This document shows, one piece after another, positions 1-10,555 of a stretch of 64,000 bases of DNA (within the stretch, counting starts at the first letter, position 1; each line of letters starts with the position of its first letter). Made by a program: the position numbers and the translations under genes. The notes below the pieces were generated by a model. The model was not told the DNA's origin, made no database searches, and was given only the letters and a program-made list of their open reading frames with translations. The DNA is taken from the NCBI GenBank assembly GCA_922989275.2, contig OV277868.1:55054216-55118215 (forward strand). Direction: 5' to 3'. This DNA comes from Gari tellinella (lineage: Eukaryota; Mollusca; Bivalvia; Cardiida; Psammobiidae).

Positions 1-131
1 TTGGACTGATCATATTTTTTTAATGTCAGAAGCCAAATAATGCCACAAATTTGCTTTTATTTGATTATTTTATTTTATTTTGACAAGTACACCATCCGGT
101 TGCGAGTCGCTTTAAGATATTCGAATTACAT

Positions 132-200
132 TTGCAAAAGGTGTAGACCCAGATCAGAGGACTCCTAAAGGAGCCATTTGATCAGGGTCTACACTGTTTA
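132..200. repeat. Hairpin core H1 (C-type), isolated
   Basis: An inverted repeat with arms of about 30 bases, running from GCAAAAGGTGTAGACC to its complement near 200. The arms hold the GATCAGAG / TGATCAGGG pairing seen in family C. No family ends are visible around it, so this is an old copy or an orphan core. Confidence 0.6.
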
Positions 201-615
201 GTAATCTAGACCAGTAGTTATTAAACTACCCAGAATTCCAAGTCGACTGGTTCATGATTTGGTAACTAAAATGATCCACAAGTGAACTTAATAGCCCACA
301 AGAGTTACGCAGTATTGAAATAGTTAAAAGGAAAAGTATGATACCCAATGTAATCGTGTATAAAGTGTTCAGCATTTAAATAGGTTTATCCGAATCCCAC
401 AAGTATACAGGAAGAAGACGGCATTATTTCCCAATAAACTCCTCACTTCCAGTACAAAACGACGGTGTTTAGGTTTTATAGACTTAAAGGGAAATATTTC
501 TTCGAAACATTAGAATTTGGGAAATCAATGTAAGATGAAAACCGAGTATTAATTTCGTGAAGCACAGTAAAGCCTCGCGACAACTGCCATTTAACTCGAT
601 GCACTTTTTAAACCA
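201..615. other. No feature recognised
   Basis: AT-rich sequence without a convincing reading frame or repeat boundary. Confidence 0.5.
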
Positions 616-853
616 TAACCCGTTCACTCTCAATGACGCTAAATAGCGCTTTTACAAACAGTTTGGATCCTGATCAGACGCCGCGTTACGCGGCGTCTGA
701 TCAGAATCCAAACTGTTTGACACTCGTTTAGAAATGTCTTCAGTTATACTCGTAACTGTCTTAATTTTTAACTTTGAAACAAAATTGAAGCAGACGACAA
801 TGAAACGGGGAAGGGGTAAAAATCTTACGAAAAAGTTGGCAGTTAAAGGGTTA
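616..853. mobile_element. Family B MITE, copy 1
   Basis: The ends are TAACCCGTTCACTC and ...AAAGGGTTA, and a near-perfect hairpin sits at about 659-718 (H1 core, loop GCCGCGTTACGCGGC). Right of the core come a GCAGACGACAAT box and GGGGTAAAAATCT, both found in every family B copy. TTAA followed by CCC at the ends resembles piggyBac-type elements (TTAA target), but no transposase is encoded. The minus-strand frame across it is a shadow of the palindrome. Confidence 0.75.
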
Positions 854-904
854 GAATTATTCATACACTTAAAAATAAGTCCTTTTATACAATCAGCACA
901 ATGA

Positions 905-1048
905 GACATATTGTTTATGTCTTATCAGGTAGCTTAAAGAAAGCTGAAAAGAAAACAGAATTCTACTTAAGAAACATTCTGCTTTACGTTCAGCCTGGTG
1001 TAAGCAACCATCTACCTTTAATACTAAAACAAGCTATGTTGGAAGGGG
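905..1048. repeat. Family D remnant with hairpin core H2
   Basis: Contains the H2 core: TATCAGGTAGCTTAAAG..., then CAGAATT...AACATTCTGCTTTACGTTCAGCCTG and a degenerate GCAACCATCTACC. Family D ends are missing. It abuts family C copy 1. Confidence 0.6.
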
Positions 1049-1291
1049 TTAACCCTTTCAACCCTACATCCTTCTGTAGATATCAATGATTTCATATGCA
1101 AACAGTATAGACCCTGTTCAGAGGGCTCCTATAGGAGCCCTCTGATCAGGGTCTGCACTGTTTGATATTCTCATTGTTTGTTTGTTGTCATATCAAAATT
1201 GTAACAGTAGACTGGTTCAAAATAGCTATACTACAAGAGTCCAAAAGGGCTTTAAATACCCACAAGATGAATTTAGGGGTGAAAGGGTTAA
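1049..1291. mobile_element. Family C MITE, copy 1
   Basis: It starts TTAACCCTTTCAACCC and ends GTGAAAGGGTTAA. The central H1 core, about 1098-1170, pairs GACCCTGTTCAGAGGGCTCC with GGAGCCCTCTGATCAGGG. Short piggyBac-like ends with TTAA, non-coding. Confidence 0.7.
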
Positions 1292-1419
1292 GGAGGCTTT
1301 AATAAATGCTCATTAAGGCGGATGTTTGTTAGAGCAGTAAGAATGTAAAGAAGAAAGACTGCTACAAGAATGTTTTGCATAAACCCCATTCACTACCTTA
1401 TCCCGAGTACATTGTTTTT

Positions 1420-1570
1420 TGCAATCAGTTTGGATTCTGGCCATGCAGACACTACGCTACGAATCGCAGCGTCTGATCTGGCTTCAAACTGTTTGATACG
1501 TATAACGTTTTTACTTTCGTCAATTTATCTAAAATTCAAATTTAAGAAATAAAAGCAGACGACAAATGTT
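1420..1570. repeat. Degenerate family B remnant
   Basis: An H1 core (CAGTTTGGATTCTGG...CTTCAAACTGTTTGATACG) is followed by the AAAAGCAGACGACAAAT box. The ends have decayed. Confidence 0.55.
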
Positions 1571-1639
1571 TAAAACAGATGTCATGACATTCTGTCCTGC
1601 ATTTAGCATTGAAGCCAAGCCTAGCGATAGTGGAAAAAA

Positions 1640-1850
1640 CGTTATTCTTCTTTTCAATTACAAACAGTTTGGAGCCAGATCAGACGCCGGGTAACCCGGC
1701 GTCTGATCAGGCTCCAAACTGTTTGCCACTCGTACAGAAATAAAGAGTCAAAATTGTCAAATAATTGTTATTTTGTGCATAATTTTTGCAATGCGTTTGC
1801 GTTTCGTTTGCGTTTTTAAAACGGGAATGAATAACGTTTTCTACAAAGTA
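1640..1850. mobile_element. Family A MITE, copy 1 (worn)
   Basis: Carries GTTATTCTTCTTTTC on the left, the H1 core with loop GCCGGGTAACCCGGC at about 1665-1728, and on the right GCGTTTCGTTTGCGTTT and GAATGAATAACGTTTTCTAC. The outermost CAGTGG bases are lost. Confidence 0.65.
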
Positions 1851-2018
1851 GTTTCGAATTGTCGCTGTAGATGGACTTTACTGTACAATTGTTTTATTCG
1901 GCTGTGACGCATTTGGAACACATCATATATCAACCCTTATCCCGCCAATTTATCGTCTGCTTTAAAATATCAAATTCAGGTAACATGTAATTTTACTTAC
2001 ACAACACGAAAAGAAGTA

Positions 2019-2090
2019 TCAAACAGGTTAGATCCAGATCAGGCACCGAGTGTACTCGGCGTCTGATCTGGACCTAAAACTATTCACAGA
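2019..2090. repeat. Hairpin core H1, isolated
   Basis: AAACAGGTTAGATCCAGATC pairs with GATCTGGACCTAAAACT around the loop CCGAGTGTACTCGG. Family ends were not identified. Confidence 0.55.
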
Positions 2091-2427
2091 CGCCAGCCAA
2101 GTCTCGTTTTATCACTGATAAAATGTTAATACGCGAGACCGTTTCATGTTTTCAATCGATAGAGTTCCCACCACGAGCGTCTGCATTTACCATTGCCCAT
2201 GCATGTAGATTATCGATTCGTGAGCAGATAATCTGTAGAAAACAACATTCTCGTTTTCTTAGAAATTATAAACGAGAATATTTCCTTTCTGGCTACAAAA
2301 TACAGTGTAACCTTCGAACACCGGAACTATCTGATAACTGGACATGTTTCTCGGGTTCCAAAGCCATATAAATATTATCATTATTATAGATGCTAACCAA
2401 TTCTTCAATAAGTGTGATACATAGCTC

Positions 2428-2500
2428 ATAGGACAGGTGACTGGTTCATGCAATGTAAAAGTGAAACAGAAAGCTCTCGAAGGAGCTTTCTGCATTACTA
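2428..2500. repeat. H2-like hairpin remnant
   Basis: GGACAGGTGACTGGTTCATG and GTGAAACAGAAAGCTCTCGA followed by GGAGCTTTCTG match one arm and the loop of the family E core; the second arm is absent. The stretch 2091-2427 around it shows no gene. Confidence 0.45.
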
Positions 2501-2830
2501 TTATTATCCTGCATAAAGCGACCACCAGCCAAAACGGACTAAACCTTTGAAATTATTTCTAATGGACACAAAGCCTTGTCTTATCCGGAAACCACTCTAA
2601 ATCGAACATTTGTCTCCGTCTCTAGAAGTGTTCTGTATATAAAAGGTTCTACTGTTTGTCGTTTACTGCAATTAGCTCCTGGTCTGCTGCAATTTACTCC
2701 TCGTCTTGTCTGCTGAATGCCGATGCTTCGAATACAAATGGTTTCCCTGACCCTCCGAGGAATCCAGTCTGAGCTGCAACTGGACTTGGCTCCTCAATTG
2801 TTACTGTCAGCGTGCTACCGGAAGCTAGTT

Positions 2831-3275
2831 AACCCGTTCACTCTCAATGACGTCTTAAAGCGCATTTGCAAACAGTTTAGATCCTGATAAGACTGTTTGA
2901 CACTCGTTTTGAAATTCTCCAATCATACAGTGGAGAATCTGTTATTCTTTCCCAATAAACGCGTTTACGCTAAAACTATTATTTGCAGTGCAAACAGTTT
3001 GGAGCCAGATCAGACGCCGGGTAACCCGGCGTCTGATCAGGCTTCAAACTGTTTGCCACCAAGATAAACAAGAATTATCAGAATTGTCCAAAAGTTGTTC
3101 TTTTCTACGTTTTAGTGCGATGCGTTTGCGTACGTTTGCGTTTAAACGGGAAAGAATAACAGATTTTCCACTGTACCTTAAATTTAACTTTGAAACGTTA
3201 TTGCAGACAACAATATTGATGCAGACAATATTGCGGTGAAGGGGTAAAATCACGATACATTTTATCATGAAAGTG
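2831..3275. mobile_element. Family B MITE, copy 2, split by a family A insertion
   Basis: The left half (TTAACCCGTTCACTCTCAAT, then a damaged H1 core) ends at 2925. The right half (CTTAAATTTAACTTTGAAAC, GCAGACAATATTGCGGTGAA, GGGGTAAAATCACGAT) resumes at 3176. The break lies at a TA within the conserved CATAC of family B, where family A copy 2 has entered. Family B was therefore here first. Confidence 0.7.
2926..3175. mobile_element. Family A MITE, copy 2 (intact)
   Basis: Reference copy of the commonest family. It is bounded by TA on both sides and starts CAGTGGAGAATCTGTTATTC. Internal AATAAACGCGTTTACGC follows, then an H1 core (about 2990-3052, loop GCCGGGTAACCCGGC), then TGCGTTTGCGTACG and TTTAAACGGGAAAGAATAAC, ending TTTTCCACTG. 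TA target and CAGT ends are typical of Tc1/mariner-type elements; there is no transposase. Frames on both strands here are repeat-derived. Confidence 0.85.
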
Positions 3276-3280
3276 TTCAA

Positions 3281-3490
3281 TACAGTAAAACCTCGCTATT
3301 ACGACCACTAAATTATGTTAATTATTAGGGTGTTTACGATAGGTGACCGCTTAAAGCAAGGTGACAGTGAAACAGAAAGCTCCTATAGGAGCTTTCTGTT
3401 TCACTGTCACCTTGCTTTAAGCTGTCACCTGTTTATTATACACTCCATTAGCCTTCGTTTTAGTGGTCGTAATAGCGAGGTGTTACTGTA
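3281..3490. mobile_element. Family E MITE, copy 1 (intact)
   Basis: TA-flanked element starting CAGTAAAACCTCGCTATTAC, with the inverted complement at its right end. The centre, about 3339-3435, is an almost perfect hairpin (H2 core) with loop GAAAGCTCCTATAGGAGCTTTC. Tc1/mariner-like TA target; non-coding. Confidence 0.85.
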
Positions 3491-3599
3491 TCTCATTTTC
3501 AGCACATTAAGGATTGACTACTCTTGCCCATTTAGCCCGATTTCAAGCATAATTGAAATAATTTAAGTAATCTTACCCATAAATAGCTTTACAAAGTTT

Positions 3600-3893
3600 T
3601 ATCAAAATCCGTTCAAATGTTGGAGACACTTTAGCAAACAAATACTGAAATTATGCTTTATCTAGCGTTTTTAACGATGGACTGCAACCATTTTAACAGG
3701 ATTAGTATAGGACCGCTAGATATGTCACGATGCTGAACAGAAATGTTCTGGAATTATTAGTTTCAGAGATGTTTGAAGATTTCACTAAATATCCTGTTTT
3801 TAACACAAGAGACAAACTTGAACAAACTTGATAGAGGACTTGTAGATGATGATTTGTGCCAAATATCTAAGGTAAGGGTACTGCAGTCTGCAT
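3600..3893. repeat. Fragment of the ACAAGAG-type dispersed repeat
   Basis: TTGAACAAACTTGATAGAGG and GTGCCAAATATCTAAG also occur inside the copies at 6617-7560 and 17246-18545. No ends are present. Confidence 0.5.
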
Positions 3894-4216
3894 TACAGTG
3901 TTCCCTCCCTACAACGACTCCCTCCTTACAACAACCCTTGTCGCACTTCCCTAAACACGGCAATTATGTCCAACCTATCCACGATTGCAATGTCGTCTTC
4001 TTAAAATTGTCGTCTGCTGTTTTTCTCAAAGTTACACAATGGACATTTTGACAGAAAAAACTTAATGACGAATGACAAAAACTTTGAATCCAGAACACGC
4101 GGCGTCTGATTTGGATTCAAGCTGTTTGCAAATGTCCCTCCCTATAACGACTCCCTTCGAACAACACACATAATTGTTGTCTCCCGTTGGATGTCGTTGT
4201 AGAGAGGAACACTGTA
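3894..4216. mobile_element. Family I MITE, copy 1
   Basis: Starts TACAGTGTTCCCTCCCTAC and ends GTAGAGAGGAACACTGTA, so it is TA-flanked with CAGTG ends. Inside are a CAACGACTCCC motif repeated in inverted form and one arm of an H1 core near 4083-4130. A second copy lies at 12200-12537 in the opposite orientation. Confidence 0.7.
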
Positions 4217-4521
4217 CAAGTCCTTATTCACTCCATTTAATAGGGTCAGGCAAAGCCCAATTATGTCTGCTTCATGAAAATGGCTACTGCATGGTAGATG
4301 GCGGGTACGATTATATGAGCTACAATAGGGCATTTTCTTATTTTAGGTTGTTCGCGTTACCAGTATCGTGCTGTAACAAATGGAACCAGCATTATACAAA
4401 CTGCATTACCAATTCAAAAATATGTGTTTCGGGCATGTTTTAAGTAGAAATTCGGGTAACGAATCATTTAAGTAGCCCTATTTTCGGCTAGTATATGAAT
4501 AAGTGGATAGTAGAACTATAC
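4217..4521. other. No feature recognised
   Basis: Short frames only; nothing resembling a gene or a bounded repeat. Confidence 0.4.
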
Positions 4522-4771
4522 TTAACCTTTTACCCAATAGCCTCCTTCTAGATTTGAAAATAGGTGGCTACTTAAAACAGGTTGAAAGTAAAGCAGAATG
4601 TGCCTTAAGGCACATTCTGTTTTACTTTCAGCCTGCTTTAAGCTACCACCTGATAGAATAAAAAAGATCCTAATGATACATATTCATGACTGTATAAATT
4701 GGAATTATTTTCTTCAGCGGAGGATTTAACTGAATGCGCTAAAAACAAGCTTCTATGAGGTAAAGGGTTAA
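4522..4771. mobile_element. Family D MITE, copy 1 (intact)
   Basis: Reference copy of family D. It starts TTAACCTTTTACCC and ends GAGGTAAAGGGTTAA. The H2 core at about 4562-4652 pairs AGGTGGCTACTTAAAACAGG with CCTGCTTTAAGCTACCACCT around CATTCTG loop sequence. To its right lie TGACTGTATAAATTGGAATT and TTCAGCGGAGGA, conserved in the other copies. piggyBac-like TTAA ends, non-coding. Confidence 0.85.
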
Positions 4772-4773
4772 AT

Positions 4774-4840
4774 TGGCGGGCTAGTGGTTAAGGTACCTGC
4801 TTCGCGTTGAGTCGGCTCGCGTTCGATTCCCGTCACACGT
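4774..4840 (+). ncRNA. tRNA-like sequence (pseudo-tRNA or SINE head)
   Basis: GGCGGGCTAGTGGTTAAGG resembles an A box with D arm, and GCGTTCGATTCCCG resembles a B box with T arm about 33 bases later. Pairing of an acceptor stem is not obvious and a T-rich tract follows. It is probably a tRNA-derived SINE 5' part or a tRNA pseudogene. Confidence 0.5.
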
Positions 4841-5797
4841 TTTGTGCTTTTCTTTTTTTCAGTCACAGCATTTCAAACGCAGTAAAGATCATCTTTTTGA
4901 CTGAATTTCTTTTAAGAAATATATCTAATATTTAATAAACTACTCCCAAGTTTGCTATTCACCCTATCCCTTTCCTACCGTATAACTTCCAACATATTTC
5001 TTCAATTCCACATAAACTTGGAGAAATTAATGTCAATGGTTTATTGTACAGAATAATTATGTTAATTGTAACACGTATTAAAGTTATGTGGGCGAACATT
5101 GAGGAAAGGTTGAGAAATTACAAAACTTTTCAAATTCACTGAATATTATAGAGATGTCTTTCGGTGGTAAAACAACGCTATAATTACATTTCAGTGTTCA
5201 AATATATCCATTATTGAATAGTTAAGCACGTTCTTTATTTCAAAAACACAATTTGTAAATTTTACAGTTTTCTGTGTAAAATGGTATTTATTTTATGTGT
5301 ATTACCAACGCACCTGTATCCATGGACATTAACATGTGTAAGTTATACTAGAACCTATAGAATGGACATATAGCTACAATTCCTGCAAATTATGTTGAAA
5401 TTGATTGAACAAAACCGTGAAAGTTATAAAGTGAGAAAGAGATAGGGTATATGCATTGGTTCCTATATGAAGGTTATACCTATGGTGCTTAGCAACAAAA
5501 TTATATCAGTTTAGTAAAACGATTTATATTAAAAAATCCCGACTAACCCGACACCCCCCCCATTTTTTTAGGGACAATTCTACCGTCCAAATTATCTATA
5601 TTAAAGCTGAAAATATGGCTACTTTTAAAAATGATTCGTTGCCCGAATTTCTACTAATTTCATTTTAGAAACATATTTTTAAATGGGTTTAAATGGTTTT
5701 GGATAACATTGATCCGATTGGTTTAAAATAAAATAATGCGAACCACCGTAATTAAGAAATCCCATATATCAGCACATAACTCTTCCCCACACAGTCG
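4841..5797. other. No feature recognised
   Basis: AT-rich, no long frame, no inverted repeat with clear ends. A C-run lies near 5551-5560. Confidence 0.5.
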
Positions 5798-6003
5798 TAC
5801 AGTGGAGAAAACGTTATTCTTTCCCGTTTAAACGCAAACGCATCGCATTAAAATGGAGAAATTGACAACTTTTTAATAATTCTAATAGTTTGTTTTTGTC
5901 TGAGTGGCAAACAGTTTGAAGCCTGATCAGGCGCCGGGTTACCCGACGTCTGATCTGGCTCCAAACTGTTTGCATAGGAAATAAACGTTTTAGCGTAAAA
6001 CGT
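5798..6003. mobile_element. Family A MITE, copy 3 (right end lost)
   Basis: TACAGTGGAGAAAACGTTAT on the left, the GTTTAAACGCAAACGC box, and the H1 core at about 5910-5970. It stops at TTTTAGCGTAAAA before the right inverted end. Confidence 0.75.
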
Positions 6004-6110
6004 CGTACTTTCTAAGTGTGACAGGAAACCAGACTAAGGGTACTAAGTTTTCATTGAAATGGTCCATATTTAGCTGTCGTGTTGTAGATATGCAATGAAC
6101 TGGATTTTTT

Positions 6111-6361
6111 TTAACTCTTTCCTCCCTGAAACTTTAAATGGACAATTCCAGTTTCCATTTGAGTCTAGTTCATTTCTGACTTTAAAGGGTTGCTTTTGTC
6201 AATGTTTGGCATTATGACAAACAATGAAGGCCCTGATCAAAGGGCTCCTTTAGGAACCCTCTGATCTGGGTCTTCACTGTTTGCATAGGACAAATGTACT
6301 ATGCACATGTACTCTGTTTGAAGAGGACGCATATATGCGGGACTAGGATTCCAAGGGTTAA
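6111..6361. mobile_element. Family C MITE, copy 2
   Basis: Reverse orientation relative to copy 4. It starts TTAACTCTTTCCTCCCTGAA and ends TAGGATTCCAAGGGTTAA. The H1 core at about 6222-6285 carries GGGCTCCTTTAGGAACCC. TTAA lies at both ends. Confidence 0.75.
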
Positions 6362-6544
6362 CCAATTGTGAAAGAGAACCATATAAGGACCAATCCTTCC
6401 AAGTTTTGTAAAAATTAAATAATTTGTTTAGGAGGAGATGTTGTTGACGGCGAACGAACGGATGGACGGCGACGGGCACTAAATATAGACGATAAAAAAA
6501 TTCACCTTGACGCCAATCAAGCTAAAATGCACTTTATTTTGCAT

Positions 6545-7735
6545 TATGACTCGATTATCCTTTGTTCCGTAGCATGTTTCTAATTTTGAAGACAGGAGGC
6601 CACTGAAAGCAGTTAGAACAAGAGCCCCATGGGGCATATTTCGCTCACCTGAGAATAGCTGAAAAAATGGAGATAATGATTTATGTCCAGGACTGACCTA
6701 GATATGCAACAGACCAGAACCATTTGAACAAAATATGTAAAGGATATTTAAAAGTGTCACCATACCGAATATAAAAGCTCTGGCCATATTAGTGTCAGAC
6801 GTTTGAATTTTTCTCTATATAACTCTTTGTAAAACTGTGACCCCCGGGGCGTGGCCAATTTTGACCCCAGGGGCATAATTTGAACAAACTTGATAGAGGC
6901 CCTTTAGAGGCAATGCTATGTGCCAAATATTTAAGCTCTGGCCCTTGTAGTTTCAGACAAGAAGATTTTTTAAGTTTTCATTGAAATAAATCTATTTTTA
7001 GCTCCTGTGACCTAGTTATGCAACCAACCAGAACCATTTGAACAAATTTGGTATAGGACATCTAGAAGTGTCACTATGTCAAATATCAAAGCTCTGGACA
7101 TATATGTTTAAGAGAAGAAGACGTTTGAAAATTTCACTATATAACTCTATGTAAAACTGTGACCCCCGGGGCGGGGCCAATTTTGACCCCAGGGGCATAA
7201 TTTGAACAAACTTGATAGAGGACCTGTAGGCAATGCTATGTGCCAAATATCTAAGCTCTGGCCCTTGTAGTTTCAGACAAGAAGATTTTTTAAGATTTCC
7301 TTATTTTTTCACTTTGGTTGCCATGGCAACCAGAGTTGTGCATTGTTTTTAACTCTTTGAACACATTTGAAAGAGCTTGACCCAAGGAACATTGCTGTAA
7401 AGTTTTGTTGAAATCTGCCAAGCGGTAAAGGGGGAGATGTCATTTGAAGCAATTGTTAACGACGACGGACGACGTACGACGGACGACGCACGACGACGGA
7501 CGCCGGACACAGGGCCATCCCAATAGCTCACCTTGAGCCTTTGGCTCAGGTGAGCTAAAAAAGCATAATGCGTCTATTGAGCATTCTGCTTTATTTTCAG
7601 TCTGCTTTAAGTAACCGTCTGCAAGGATAGAGAACATATTTACATGGTATACATTCAAGATCTAATAAATTGGAACTATTTTTTTCAGTAGATGAATAAA
7701 CTTAATGCGCTAATGGCGCTTCTAATGGAGGGGGG
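6545..7735. mobile_element. Family D MITE, copy 2, split by an ACAAGAG repeat
   Basis: The left part holds TTTCTAATTTTGAAGACAGG and half an H2 core ending GCCACTGAAAGCAGTTAG at 6616. The right part resumes at 7561 with AAGCATAATGCG and the other half core (GCATTCTGCTTTATTTTCAG). The 944 bases between are an ACAAGAG repeat. Confidence 0.6.
6617..7560 (+). mobile_element. ACAAGAG-type dispersed repeat, copy 1
   Basis: Starts AACAAGAGCCCCATGGGGC...CGCTCACCTGAG and ends TAGCTCACCTTGAGCC...GGCTCAGGTGAGCTAAAA. The terminal motif GCTCACCTGAG is thus inverted at the two ends. The body holds two imperfect repeats of about 300 bases (each with GACCCC(C)GGGGCG and TTGAACAAACTTGATAGAGG), a GTTGCCATGGCAACC palindrome, and a GACGGAC-rich stretch near the right end. 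Non-coding. Further copies lie at 11063-11960 and 17246-18545. Confidence 0.75.
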
Positions 7736-7832
7736 GGGGGGGTTGTCAAACGGTGATAAATAACGTCACACTTTATATTACAAGAAGAAACAAGACAGCA
7801 TAGTTTTTGGATCAACTTTAATACCATTGCTA

Positions 7833-8134
7833 TCAAGTACCTGATTGTAAAGCAATCTTTTTATAATATCTCTCTTCAACCCTATCAATGTCCGTGTGGT
7901 CACGTGTTTTATTATTCAGCCATTCCTCCATGCACGAGAAAACGATAGGGTCATAGTCGATGTCAAACTTGTTGGCTATCATCTGGGGCCTGCCTCGCAG
8001 CATGGGCAGGTCCTCCACACTGAACACACATATGTTGTGGACGTAGCGACCAGCCTTGCACCGGTCTGTTAGGCTTAGCTTGCTGTGTTTCCATCCGATA
8101 TAGCGTCCAAAGTAAGGCTTTCTTTCTGGATTAC
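7833..8134 (-). CDS. GCNT-family glycosyltransferase, exon 2 (C-terminal 100 codons)
   Basis: This is the last coding exon of the gene that starts at 16020. On the minus strand the acceptor TTATGACATT..., read as ATTTCAG|GT, lies at 8135-8136, and the exon's first two bases complete the glycine codon split at the exon 1 donor (phase 1). It encodes residues 381-479 and stops with TGA at 7833-7835. The motif GRYVHNICVFSVEDLP followed by ANKFD and CMEEWL matches the conserved C-terminus of core-2/I branching enzymes, including the (V/I)CVF..EDL segment and the conserved NKFD. The ATG a few codons upstream of the acceptor is intronic and is not the start. No clear polyadenylation signal was identified downstream. 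Confidence 0.9.
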
Positions 8135-8566
8135 CTGAAATTATGACATTCATATTTTAATGCAAAGATAGTCAAACTTGATTAGATGAATTCGCTGAAT
8201 GCGAAAATACAATCTACATGTATTTTAAAGTTGAAAAACGGTGTTATCCCGTTTTTACTTTGAAATACGTGTGCATCGACTTAAGGGCAAACGCTCCAAA
8301 TTCGTGCGACACCTAGTGGCTTTAATTAAGTACGATATTTCAAGAATCGTTACTCAACGAAATACGAGGTACTTTCGGTTTCAAACAATCTCTATTAATC
8401 GCGAAATATAAACGTTAAACAAATGAAATTGCAATTGGTAAAAGAAAGTATATGAAACTTGGCAACTACTCTATCTAACAAGACTAAGGTAATTGAATAT
8501 GAGCGTAAACCCGAGAACACATATAGAAAAGGCCGTCTGCTTATTTAGGAGATATATATATATATT

Positions 8567-8672
8567 GCCTCTTTTTAAAACTATAGGCACTTTCATATAT
8601 ATATATATATGAAAGTGCCTATAGTTTCATATATATATATATATGAAAGTGCCTATAGTTTCAAAAGAGGCA
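8567..8672. repeat. Two stacked AT-rich palindromes
   Basis: Two consecutive hairpins share the arm ATATGAAAGTGCCTATAGTT with (AT)n loops. An outer pair, TGCCTCTTTT and AAAAGAGGCA, encloses both, so the arm sequence occurs three times in alternating orientation. Confidence 0.7.
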
Positions 8673-9397
8673 TTATAACATATGGTTTTTTAAAAACATT
8701 TTCTGGTTATCCACACCTAAAGCATATATTGTGTGAAGTTTGATCAAATTCTTACGGATAGATTTTGATTGAGTGAGTGTTTTCATTGAAATTCAGCCAA
8801 AAACAATACAGAAAAAAATATATATTTCAGGTAACAAACTATACATTTTACACCATACTTTTACTAAGCATCACTTTTAAACATTATGTTTGTTTGTGCC
8901 AATTGTTACTTTACATTATTTCAGATAGCCAAAATAAGACATGCCGACTCTTTGCCGAGAATGGCTACATTACACATTTCAAATGCCCATAGACAAAAAA
9001 GAACATTATAACTTATGTTTTTCTTTTTACTATGGTGTTAAGCTATGTTTGAATAACTATGCAGACATTTTCATAGAGATCACGGAGATTCCATTTGGGC
9101 GCGTATTTCCTTAAGCGAGCTCCTGCAGCGAGACCAGGTTATGAATCGTAACACAGCGTCAGTTTAGAATGCAAACACCCCTTAATGGTACGACAGCTAA
9201 CGTTCTTGAATACTCTTCGTATTGGAAAATGCTGATCATTTCCTTTTTAGATGAACACTTTTTACTGAACAAAGGATTCAGCTGTTTCGCAAGATACCTA
9301 AATTTTTGCCTCTCAGCACTTAAAAGGTGTTGTTTGGTATTGATGAACAAACGTTGGGAGAAAATGAATATTTATCCATTGAAATTCAAAGGTTTTA
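8673..9397. other. Intronic sequence, no feature recognised
   Basis: AT-rich; frames of up to 117 codons here show no recognisable domain and overlap a worn family C fragment. Confidence 0.45.
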
Positions 9398-9510
9398 TTA
9401 ACTCATTGAGCCCTAGTGACGCATACATGTACCAAAAGTGTACCTCTGAAGAGTACACTTGTCTAATGCAGGAGCCCTCTAATCAGGGACTTCGCTGTTT
9501 GTCATTTTGT
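9398..9510. repeat. Worn family C fragment
   Basis: AACTCATTGAGCCCTAGTGA, AAGTGTACCTCTGAAGAGTACACTT and GGAGCCCTCTAATCAGGGAC resemble the left third and core of family C. The right third is missing. Confidence 0.5.
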
Positions 9511-10555
9511 TATATATTATAAAATAAAACCCCTTAATATTCTAAAATGGGCCAGTCTTTTTCAAAGTATTAAACTTTTTTTCTATCATTGTTTTTTTGG
9601 AAGAGCTGTTTATGATGAATGAAAAAATGAAAAAAAAATAATATGGTGGTGTCCTTTTTTTTGAGCTACAGCGATTTGAAAAAGGTATGTCAAATTTGGA
9701 CTTTTTCCCCCAAATTTTACCCATTCAGAGTACACGCTTCAGTAAAATCTATTTCAAAACAAAACAAACATGGTAATTTGGGTTTTCATTATTTATTTCA
9801 TGTCTATGGTGGTATTTTCACATATAGAAACCAAATTTAGACAAAGCAGGCACTAGGTTTGAACAATATGGATCCTCGAATATCAAAAATATGCTTTTCA
9901 TAGGGCATGATTTTAAAAGATTTTTTATTTTATGAAAAAAAGTAAAAAAAGTTTGAAAATGAAATAGTTCTAGTATTAAACTTTTTCTTATATTCTACCA
10001 AATGAAAGCCAATGCTAAGGCAGTTCAAAATATGAAAAGAAATTGAAAGGTCAGTGTTGAAAATTTTGAGTTATTAAAGTAAAAAGAGTTATCTCCCCTT
10101 ACAAAATTTACAAAAAGTACCATATCGATGATATTTAGAGCTTTATAAATTTCACATTTGGTGCCTTTTTTTTCTTAAATTAGTTTTTGTACGAAGAAAT
10201 AAGACCATAGATAGGAAATAAATAACACAAAACCAAATTATCATATTTGTTTTCATTTAAAATGGATTTTATTGAAGTGGGCTGTTTGAAAAGGACAAAA
10301 TAAGAGGAAGTGGGTGGGGTAAATTTTACATGGCCGTAGAGCCAACTGTTGTTCACCAAAATGTAGACTTTTTCTATTTTTTAATTTATCTTAAATAGCT
10401 CTTCAATACAAAACCATCATAGAGTGTTTTCATATACTTTGAAAATTTCCCAAATGCATGACATTGATACACCCTCAAGTCCACACGACAAGGTGTCAGT
10501 TAACTCTATAAATGTGCAAACCACTGTATCTTAGTTTACTATTGTATACTAATAC
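9511..10555. other. AT-rich intronic sequence
   Basis: Contains two similar segments (TATTAAACTTTTTTTCTATCAT near 9570 and ATTAAACTTTTTCTTATATTC near 9975), suggesting an old duplicated repeat. No ends or coding frame recognised. Confidence 0.4.

Noticed and set aside
7349..7531. 60-codon minus-strand frame rich in VRRPSS
   Set aside because: Comes from the GACGGAC tail of the ACAAGAG repeat.
9169..9522. 117-codon plus-strand frame
   Set aside because: Lies in the intron on the opposite strand and ends in a worn family C fragment.
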